DNA of 6,130 nt. Origin: Legionellaceae bacterium. Lineage in GTDB: Bacteria; Pseudomonadota; Gammaproteobacteria; Legionellales; Legionellaceae. The DNA is taken from the NCBI GenBank assembly GCA_023266075.1, contig JAHFRX010000094.1, positions 1 to 6,130 of the forward strand. Direction: 5' to 3'. The notes under the pieces are model-generated. The model searched no databases and had not been told where the DNA came from. It saw nothing but the letters and a program-made list of their open reading frames with translations. Numbering within the stretch: the first letter of the stretch is position 1; each line of letters begins with the position of its first letter. Of this stretch, positions 1 to 6,130 are shown one piece after another. Position numbers and translations under genes: made by a program.

Positions 1-1
1 T

Positions 2-436
2 GCTGTACCGGTTGCCTGGTCGGATGGTACTACTTCTATTGAGGCGAATGTCGGTGGAGTTTATGCTGGTTATACGAATACCGCGTTAATGAATGGTTTA
101 TTGAATGGATTTTTTGGTGCAAGTTATTTTGCGTCAATCTATTCTACTAATCCAAATGGCTTCCTATGTAGCGAGAGTGCCTGCTTTTCAGATTGGTACC
201 TACCAACATTAAATGAAGCGAAACTCATTGCAGGGTTGACGGTTTCGAGTGCTTCTTGTGGTGGTCTTTCTTCCGGTTATACGCCACCTATTGGAAACTA
301 TTGGACCTCTAATAGTGCTGGTGCTCCTACTGTAGCCCAAGCATTTGCTATGGGAGGTGGTTCTTGCGTAGTTGCCCCAATAGCCCAGGCTACTACGACC
401 GACGCACTAAAGGTCCGCTCATTCCGAAGATTTTAA
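2..436 (+). CDS. Lcl_C/DUF1566 domain protein, C-terminal part (5' end outside the window)
   Basis: The reading frame is open from base 2 to the TAA at 434-436, giving 144 residues with no start needed inside the window; the ATG at 89 is internal. The domain is recognised from WYLPT at residues 65-69 followed by NEAKLI (the family usually has W-R-L-P-T-x-x-E), YWTSN at 100-104 (family YWSS), and a terminal basic stretch VRSFRRF at 138-144 where the family has VR-x-VR. Four cysteines (56, 61, 86, 122) could form disulfides outside the cytoplasm. The domain is known from the C-terminus of the Legionella collagen-like adhesin and from many secreted or surface proteins of unknown function, so an exported, perhaps surface-exposed role is inferred. 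The signal peptide and the rest of the protein would lie upstream. The composition is rich in Gly, Ser, Ala and Thr. The domain call is fairly secure; the function is not known. Confidence 0.75.
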   Translation, partial: AVPVAWSDGTTSIEANVGGVYAGYTNTALMNGLLNGFFGASYFASIYSTNPNGFLCSESACFSDWYLPTLNEAKLIAGLTVSSASCGGLSSGYTPPIGNYWTSNSAGAPTVAQAFAMGGGSCVVAPIAQATTTDALKVRSFRRF

Positions 437-448
437 ACGAATATGTCT

Positions 449-473
449 AAAAAGGCCTTCGGGCCTTTTTTTT
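449..473 (+). terminator. Intrinsic terminator after the Lcl_C-domain gene
   Basis: AAAAAGGCC (449-457) pairs perfectly with GGCCTTTTT (462-470) around a TTCG loop, so the GC core is closed by the very stable C(UUCG)G tetraloop. A run of eight T covers 466-473, followed by ATTTT. It begins 13 bases after the stop codon and separates the first gene from the lol unit. Confidence 0.93.
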
Positions 474-492
474 ATTTTAGTATCAATGTGAC

Positions 493-501
493 TGTGATAG
501 T
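493..501 (+). promoter_or_regulatory. Possible extended -10 promoter for the lol genes
   Basis: TGTGATAGT fits an extended -10 (TG-n-GATAGT, 4 of 6 to TATAAT), but no convincing -35 lies 17 bases upstream. Some promoter is expected here because a strong terminator ends just before. If used, transcription would begin near 508, too close to the ATG at 510 for a normal leader but about 25 bases before the ATG at 534. This is a weak motif match. Confidence 0.25.
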
Positions 502-533
502 CTACGTCTATGTTTGATCGCTATGATCCTGTG

Positions 534-1778
534 ATGTTACGTTCTCTTGTTTTTTTTATCAGTACTCGTTATACACGTTCGAAGAAAAGGAATCACTTTG
601 TTTCTTTTATTTCTTTGAGTTCACTCTTAGGTATTGCGTTGGGCGTGATGGTGTTAGTCACGGTACTTTCTGTGATGAATGGTTTTGATGTTGAAATCCA
701 TCAGCGATTTTTTGGCATGGCGCCGGAAATTACTATCAATGGATCAAATGGGCAAGTGAGTGGTTGGGAAACGCTACAACAGAACATATTACAGCACGCG
801 ACAATAAAAGCAATCTCACCTTTTGTGGGGGGGCAGGGTTTACTGACGTTTGAAGGGCAGATTTCACCTATCGCTTTGATGGGGGTCCTTCCCGAAGCGG
901 AAGAGGCGATGACGCATTTACACGAGAAAATGATGTTAGGTCGATTTGATAATTTAGATCATTTTGGGATGGTTATCGGTAGAGCCTTGGCAGAAAATTT
1001 AGGCGTGATGTTGGGTGATCACGTGACGTTAATGATTCCTGAGGCGAGTATTACACCGATGGGTATGATGCCTCGATTTAAGCGTTTTACAATACGCGGT
1101 ATTTTTTCAGCCGGTACCGGGTTCGGTTTTGAAAATAAACTGGCTTTTATTGAATTGCATGACGCGCAAAAACTTTTACAAATGGGAGATCATATTTCAG
1201 GGTTTAAAATTAAAATTGATGATGTGTATGCAGCTCCGGTGATTGCACAAAATTTGGCACAGTTTTTAGGTGAAGCGTATCAAGTGGGTAATTGGACGAA
1301 TGATTTTGGCGCTTTTTTTCAAGCCGTGAAGATGGAAAAAAGTATGATGTTTCTTATTTTAACATTAATCATTGCGGTAGCTGCATTTAATCTGGTCTCA
1401 TCCTTGGTGATGGTGGTGAATGATAAGCAAGCTGAGATTGCGATTTTACGTACAATTGGTGCAACACCCGGCCTCATTTTAAGTATTTTTATCGTTCAAG
1501 GGATGATGGTCGGTGCGATAGGCACCGTCTTAGGTCTACTGGCAGGACTTCTTTTAGCGTCGAATGCGACAGCGATTGTAGAATGGTTACAAATGTTGTT
1601 CCACGTGAATGTATTATCGTCAAATATTTTTTGGGTTGATTATTTACCTTCAAAAATTATGTGGAGTGATTTACTTAAAATATGTGGTATCTCATTGATG
1701 ATGAGTTTTTTGGCAACGATTTATCCGGCTTGGCGAGCTTCTCGAACGATTATTGCGGAGGCGTTGCATTATGAGTGA
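534..1778 (+). CDS. lolC: Lipoprotein-releasing ABC transporter permease, LolC/LolE family, hybrid LolF-like
   Basis: This is the inner-membrane permease of the Lol system, which with LolD ATPase extracts outer-membrane lipoproteins and passes them to periplasmic LolA. From the ATG at 534 it has 414 residues. Predicted layout: TM1 about 26-49, a periplasmic domain to about 265, then TM helices near 270-293, 314-342 and 379-398. [12 protein letters not shown] (169-180) resembles the LolC Hook that recruits LolA, and the end [15 protein letters not shown] is LolC-like. Yet [12 protein letters not shown] (217-228), IVEW (348-351) and [13 protein letters not shown] (361-373) resemble LolE. This combination, and the absence of a second permease gene next to lolD, suggest a homodimeric LolF. 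The ATG at 510 would add eight residues, but LolC and LolE both have 15 residues up to the arginine of the RY-x-R motif, as the 534 start gives; neither start has a clear ribosome site. The 3' end overlaps lolD by 8 bases. Confidence 0.9.
   Translation: MLRSLVFFISTRYTRSKKRNHFVSFISLSSLLGIALGVMVLVTVLSVMNGFDVEIHQRFFGMAPEITINGSNGQVSGWETLQQNILQHATIKAISPFVGGQGLLTFEGQISPIALMGVLPEAEEAMTHLHEKMMLGRFDNLDHFGMVIGRALAENLGVMLGDHVTLMIPEASITPMGMMPRFKRFTIRGIFSAGTGFGFENKLAFIELHDAQKLLQMGDHISGFKIKIDDVYAAPVIAQNLAQFLGEAYQVGNWTNDFGAFFQAVKMEKSMMFLILTLIIAVAAFNLVSSLVMVVNDKQAEIAILRTIGATPGLILSIFIVQGMMVGAIGTVLGLLAGLLLASNATAIVEWLQMLFHVNVLSSNIFWVDYLPSKIMWSDLLKICGISLMMSFLATIYPAWRASRTIIAEALHYE
1757..1761 (+). promoter_or_regulatory. 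Ribosome binding site deciding the lolD start
   Basis: GGAGG inside the end of the permease gene lies 9 bases before the ATG at 1771. It favours that ATG over the in-frame TTG at 1753, which lies upstream of this site and would add six residues not expected in the family. Confidence 0.8.
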
Positions 1779-2448
1779 TTCGGTGATTGTGACGTGTAAC
1801 CATCTTTCTAAATCTTATGTGGATGCAAGAGAGACGATTCATGTGTTGAGTGACATTAATTTATCTATTGATGCGGGAGATTTAATTTCAATCGTAGGAC
1901 CGTCTGGCTCTGGTAAAAGTACTTTTTTACATCTTTTAGGTGGGCTCGATCAACCCAGCCAAGGCCACGTGATTGCAAAAGGTTGTGATTGGCAACAGCT
2001 GGGTGAGCGGCAACGTTGTCAATTACGCAATCGGTCTTTTGGTTTTGTGTATCAATTTCACCATTTACTTCCTGAGTTCACAGCGGTTGAAAATGTAGCA
2101 ATGCCTTTATTGATCGCAAAAATAAAGCCCCAAAAAGCTTTTGAACAAGCCGAGCTTATTTTGAAAGACGTTGAACTTGGGCAAAGACTGACACATAAGC
2201 CCGCAGCGCTTTCAGGTGGGGAGAGACAGCGTGTTGCTATTGCTCGAGCACTTGTGCATCGCCCAGAATGTGTTTTTGCGGATGAGCCTACAGGTAATCT
2301 TGATCAAGCTACAGCGATGCATGTGTTTGACTTGATGTTAGGGTTAAATCAACGGTATAACACGACATTAGTTGTTGTGACACACGATACAAGAATTGCA
2401 AGTAAAATGCACCGACAATTAACATTGCATGCAGGACAGATTGTGTGA
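1771..2448 (+). CDS. lolD: Lipoprotein-releasing ABC transporter ATP-binding subunit LolD
   Basis: This is the cytoplasmic ATPase that powers lipoprotein release by the Lol permease. At 225 residues it is close to the E. coli length (233). All nucleotide-binding motifs are intact: Walker A GPSGSGKS (43-50), Q-loop Gln95 in [14 protein letters not shown], signature [15 protein letters not shown] (148-162), Walker B VFADEP (168-173) with the catalytic Glu172, D-loop NLD (176-178) and H-loop His205 in VVVTHD. The [18 protein letters not shown] stretch is typical of LolD rather than of the related MacB or FtsE. The start codon lies inside the end of the permease gene (8-base overlap, ATGAGTGA), so the two are almost certainly translationally coupled in one operon. 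No lolE follows; the next gene is mreB. Confidence 0.96.
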   Translation: MSDSVIVTCNHLSKSYVDARETIHVLSDINLSIDAGDLISIVGPSGSGKSTFLHLLGGLDQPSQGHVIAKGCDWQQLGERQRCQLRNRSFGFVYQFHHLLPEFTAVENVAMPLLIAKIKPQKAFEQAELILKDVELGQRLTHKPAALSGGERQRVAIARALVHRPECVFADEPTGNLDQATAMHVFDLMLGLNQRYNTTLVVVTHDTRIASKMHRQLTLHAGQIV

Positions 2449-2457
2449 TCTTCGTAC

Positions 2458-2485
2458 GTGACAAAAAAATGTCGATTTTTATCAC
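2458..2485 (+). repeat. Imperfect inverted repeat between lolD and mreB
   Basis: GTGACAAAAA (2458-2467) and TTTTTATCAC (2476-2485) match as inverted arms at 9 of 10 positions around an 8-base spacer, starting 10 bases after the lolD stop. The stem is mostly A-T and its T-run is part of the arm rather than after it, so it would be a poor terminator. It could be a protein-binding site or chance in an AT-rich gap. Confidence 0.35.
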
Positions 2486-2488
2486 AAT

Positions 2489-2517
2489 TTGCGGTAAAGT
2501 CCGGAAAAATCTGTATT
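2489..2517 (+). promoter_or_regulatory. Possible sigma-70-type promoter for mreBCD
   Basis: TTGCGG (2489-2494) and TGTATT (2512-2517) are spaced by 17 bases, matching the consensus at 3 of 6 and 4 of 6 positions. The 94-base gap between lolD and mreB is the widest among the recognised genes and leaves room for a promoter, but the match is weak and read-through from lolD is also possible. Confidence 0.3.
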
Positions 2518-2536
2518 CAATTCTTAAGAGGAATGA

Positions 2537-4474
<1,938 letters not shown>

Positions 4475-4478
<4 letters not shown>

Positions 4479-4966
4479 TTTTTTCATACGCCCGATTACT
4501 GACGATTGTTTTCTGGGTATTCATATTGATACTTCTTCCATTACCGGCTGGATATGAAATGGCGCGCCCTTTGTGGGGCGTGCTGATGCTTTTATACATT
4601 CAATTTAAATTACCAGATGTTTTTAATTATGGATGGATTGTTTTATTAGGAATTATTTTGGATATTTTGAGTCTCGCACCACTGGGTGATCATATTTTTG
4701 CACTCTGCCTTGTTGCTGGGATTTCAAGCAATCGTGCGCTAAGATTTAAGTTTTTTAGTGCTGTGCAGCAAGTGATCTGGATATTTTTTTTAGTGTTGAT
4801 CTATCAAGTAACGCTGACGGTGATTGATTGTTTTTTAGGTCATCGTTTGATGATGGCGCGTACGTGCATACCCGTCATCATCAGCACACTGATTTGGCCT
4901 ATTTTTGCGATGTTTGTAGATCGCCATCTATTACGCGCAAAGAAATCTGTCCTGTATAGAGAATAA
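4475..4966 (+). CDS. mreD: Rod shape-determining protein MreD
   Basis: MreD is a polytopic inner-membrane protein of the elongation complex that works with MreC and PBP2. From ATG 4475 it has 163 residues, against 162 in E. coli. The hydrophobic segments lie roughly at 8-22, 31-47, 52-69, 72-87, 98-118 and 130-147, matching the five to six TM helices of the family. The conserved RP-x-W-(x)4-LLY stretch (31-41) and the G-x-ILD-x-LS-x-x-PLG segment (59-71) are present; E. coli has GAILDLISGSTLG at the same place. The start overlaps the mreC stop in an ATGA, with a strong ribosome site, so translation is coupled to mreC. The genes often found next in gammaproteobacteria (a maf-type nucleotide pyrophosphatase and RNase G) are not here; two small genes follow instead. 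Confidence 0.93.
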
Positions 4967-5003
4967 TTGTCTATAGTTATAAAGAGAGTGTATGAATGAC
5001 GAT

Positions 5004-5009
5004 AGGAGG
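5004..5009 (+). promoter_or_regulatory. Ribosome binding site deciding the start of the small secreted protein
   Basis: A full AGGAGG lies 4 bases before the ATG at 5014. The in-frame ATG at 4996 is upstream of this site and would put Met-Thr-Ile-Gly-Gly-Cys before the signal peptide, which is less likely. Confidence 0.7.
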
Positions 5010-5013
5010 ATGT

Positions 5014-5265
5014 ATGCGCTCTTTCAGAAAAATAATTGTATTGAGTATGGTATTATTGAGTTTCAATATGTATGCTGATTTAAATGTGAATAGCCATTGG
5101 AATGCGCCAGGCGTTACCGTCAGAGAGCCCGATGTGTGGTCAACGCCAAATGTGATGGTAACCGATACGTTTGGGCGCCCGATGCCGACGTCAACACCGA
5201 GCTGCTACGTGAGCAGAATATGTTATTCCAATGGTAATTGTGTTTTGAAAAAAATATGCAACTAA
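5014..5265 (+). CDS. Small predicted secreted protein with four regularly spaced cysteines
   Basis: I do not recognise this gene. From ATG 5014 it encodes 83 residues. A typical Sec signal peptide is visible: basic MRSFRK, a hydrophobic core IIVLSMVLLSF, and a likely signal peptidase I site M-Y-A before Asp22. The mature part would be about 62 residues: a polar, Pro/Trp-containing stretch, then a C-terminal tail in which Cys64, Cys70, Cys76 and Cys82 are each separated by exactly five residues. Because the product would be exported and the cysteines occur only there, two disulfide bonds are plausible. There is no lipobox, so it is not an evident lipoprotein. It lies 47 bases after mreD and could share the mre transcript or have its own promoter; a TATAAA at 4978-4983 is a lone -10 candidate without a good -35. 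The strong ribosome site and signal peptide make it a credible gene; its role is unknown. Confidence 0.75.
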   Translation: MRSFRKIIVLSMVLLSFNMYADLNVNSHWNAPGVTVREPDVWSTPNVMVTDTFGRPMPTSTPSCYVSRICYSNGNCVLKKICN

Positions 5266-5280
5266 ATTGACCACATTGCT

Positions 5281-5309
5281 TTGTATAAGTTCAATATGCG
5301 CACTATAAT
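5281..5309 (+). promoter_or_regulatory. Likely sigma-70 promoter for the small membrane protein gene
   Basis: A perfect TATAAT (5304-5309) lies 17 bases after TTGTAT (5281-5286, 3 of 6 to TTGACA). Transcription would begin near 5316, giving a leader of about 24 bases before the ATG at 5340. The -10 box sits in the spacer of an inverted repeat. Confidence 0.55.
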
Positions 5310-5331
5310 ATAAATAAGTGGGCATATTGAA
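5290..5331 (+). repeat. Inverted repeat (14-base arms) bracketing a promoter -10 box; operator candidate
   Basis: TTCAATATGCGCAC (5290-5303) and GTGGGCATATTGAA (5318-5331) are inverted copies matching at 13 of 14 positions, the outer 10 perfectly. The 14-base spacer is TATAATATAAATAA. A dimeric repressor binding both arms would cover the promoter spacer and the start-site region. As RNA, read-through from upstream could fold it into a hairpin followed by TATATTTTAT, a weak terminator with an unusually large loop. The sequence supports the repeat itself; the operator role is inferred. Confidence 0.7.
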
Positions 5332-5339
5332 TATATTTT

Positions 5340-5537
5340 ATGATAACCTGGACCATAATTTGTTTGATTGGGGCAATCTTATCTGGTCTTTTGGCCTATC
5401 GTAAGAAAAAAGATGCAGTGACGTATATTGCGAAGTTATTGTTTTTTATTTTCCTGTTTTGTTTTTTGTTACTCTTGGTCAGTAGTGCGTTGAGTACGGC
5501 ACCACCACCGCTTCGCGAGCCGACTGCAATCATTTGA
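5340..5537 (+). CDS. Small two-helix membrane protein resembling DUF1328 (YtjA-like)
   Basis: The protein has 65 residues, with hydrophobic helices at about 3-19 and 29-51 joined by a basic turn YRKKKDA, and a proline-rich tail (APPPLREP). The start MITWTI and the second helix IAKLLFFIFLFCFLL resemble the DUF1328 family of 50-60 residue inner-membrane proteins (E. coli YtjA), whose second helix typically reads IAKILFFIFL followed by hydrophobic residues. In that family the linker is small and Gly/Ala-rich; here it is charged, so this is a divergent member at best. The function of DUF1328 proteins is not established. ATG 5340 is the only ATG before the first helix (an in-frame TGA lies at 5328) and it has no visible ribosome site, which is odd beside its neighbours. 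It lies 24 bases after the predicted transcription start of the palindrome-associated promoter. Confidence 0.65.
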   Translation: MITWTIICLIGAILSGLLAYRKKKDAVTYIAKLLFFIFLFCFLLLLVSSALSTAPPPLREPTAII

Positions 5538-5588
5538 TCATTAAAGCGAAAAGCTAGACGTATTTGACGTAAAAGGGTAGAGGTTTGG

Positions 5589-6130
5589 ATGACAAAATTA
5601 TCAGTGAACATCAATAAAATTGCAACATTGAGAAATGCGCGAGGTGGTAATGTGCCTGATGTGATAAAGGCGGCTATTGCGATTCAGCAATATGGTGCGG
5701 ATGGTATTACGGTTCATCCAAGGCCAGATGAGCGCCATATTCGATATCGTGATGTGTACGAACTCAAAGAGGTCGTCAGTACTGAATTGAATATTGAGGG
5801 CAATCCACGTGAACAGACGTTTGTCGATTTGGTTTTGGCCGTGCGGCCTCAGCAAGTGACGTTGGTGCCTGATACATTGTCTCAATTGACGTCGAATCAT
5901 GGTTGGGATACACAAATACATCTCAAATATCTTCAAGACATTGTAGCACTTTTTAAAAATGAGGGTATTCGAGTATCCATTTTTCTCGATCCTGATGAGG
6001 AAAAAGTTCAATATGCAGCAGAAACAGGCACAGATCGTATTGAGTTATACACTGAAGCGTATGCAAAGCAATATTCTCTAAATACTGCTGAAGCCGTTTC
6101 TCCCTATGTAAAAGCGGCATCGTGCGCAAA
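5589..6130 (+). CDS. pdxJ: Pyridoxine 5'-phosphate synthase PdxJ (3' end outside the window)
   Basis: PdxJ condenses 3-amino-2-oxopropyl phosphate with 1-deoxy-D-xylulose 5-phosphate to pyridoxine 5'-phosphate in the DXP-dependent vitamin B6 pathway; it is a cytoplasmic TIM-barrel enzyme. The window holds 180 codons of about 240. Family blocks are clear: [16 protein letters not shown] (5-20), [15 protein letters not shown] (38-52), TELNIEGNP (65-73), VTLVPD (90-95), TSNHGWD (101-107), [10 protein letters not shown] (129-138) and [11 protein letters not shown] (149-159). By alignment with E. coli PdxJ, Arg18, His43 and Glu70 correspond to Arg20, His45 and Glu72; the later catalytic His193 lies outside. 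The wording [12 protein letters not shown] and NIEGNP is of the type I associate with Bacteroidetes and xanthomonads rather than the E. coli type (NIDH, HLREDRRH, NLEM). AGAGG at 5579-5583 gives the ribosome site, 5 bases before the ATG. Confidence 0.95.
   Translation, partial: MTKLSVNINKIATLRNARGGNVPDVIKAAIAIQQYGADGITVHPRPDERHIRYRDVYELKEVVSTELNIEGNPREQTFVDLVLAVRPQQVTLVPDTLSQLTSNHGWDTQIHLKYLQDIVALFKNEGIRVSIFLDPDEEKVQYAAETGTDRIELYTEAYAKQYSLNTAEAVSPYVKAASCA

Noticed and set aside
827..833. Run of seven G inside the permease gene, considered as a phase-variation tract
   Set aside because: The tract is short, the frame is intact through it, and switching off an expectedly essential lipoprotein exporter is unlikely.
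1753..1770. Longer lolD start at TTG 1753
   Set aside because: It precedes the GGAGG ribosome site at 1757-1761, uses a rare start codon, and adds Arg-rich residues not expected in LolD; ATG 1771 fits better.
4955..4983. Promoter before the small secreted protein gene (TATAAA at 4978-4983)
   Set aside because: The -35 position holds only TATAGA, and the short gap after mreD is compatible with co-transcription; kept only as a remark in the gene entry.
5557..5571. Two GACGTA copies (5557-5562 and 5566-5571) upstream of pdxJ
   Set aside because: The six-base units are too short to separate from chance, and no promoter or palindrome of useful length surrounds them.
5601..6011. Minus-strand open frame of 136 codons opposite pdxJ
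   Set aside because: It lies entirely antisense to a strongly conserved enzyme, shows no recognisable domain, and is explained as a shadow of the real gene.

Overview
The window looks like chromosomal DNA from a gammaproteobacterium, probably from the Legionellales or a nearby AT-rich, host-associated lineage. The reasons are a near-canonical gammaproteobacterial MreB, a LolC/LolE-family permease beside LolD, and an Lcl_C (DUF1566)-type secreted protein of a kind frequent in Legionella relatives. The lineage call is an inference from protein resemblance alone; no rRNA or tRNA gene is present to settle it. Every recognised gene is on the + strand, and no gap between genes exceeds about 100 bases.

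Layout: (1) Bases 2-436 hold the 3' end of a gene for an Lcl_C/DUF1566 domain protein, closed by a strong intrinsic terminator with a UUCG loop (449-473). (2) Bases 534-2448 hold a two-gene lipoprotein-release unit: one LolC/LolE-family permease that mixes LolC-like and LolE-like features (LolF type), overlapping lolD by 8 bases. No second permease gene follows. (3) Bases 2543-4966 hold the cell-shape genes mreB, mreC and mreD, tightly packed; mreC has no usable ATG and mreC/mreD overlap by ATGA. (4) Bases 5014-5537 hold two small genes: a predicted secreted peptide with four evenly spaced cysteines, and a two-helix membrane protein resembling DUF1328. Between them a 14-base inverted repeat brackets the -10 box of a likely promoter. 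(5) From 5589 to the window end is the first three quarters of pdxJ (vitamin B6 synthesis).

Functionally, LolD plus the permease extract lipoproteins from the inner membrane for delivery to the outer membrane, and MreBCD guides lateral-wall synthesis, so the central part is an envelope-biogenesis block. The two small genes also encode envelope-targeted products but have no recognisable role. The points most worth a second look are the four-cysteine peptide, the promoter inside a palindrome, the mreC start, and the hybrid Lol permease. I see no clear sign of a mobile element, CRISPR array, defence system or RNA gene.
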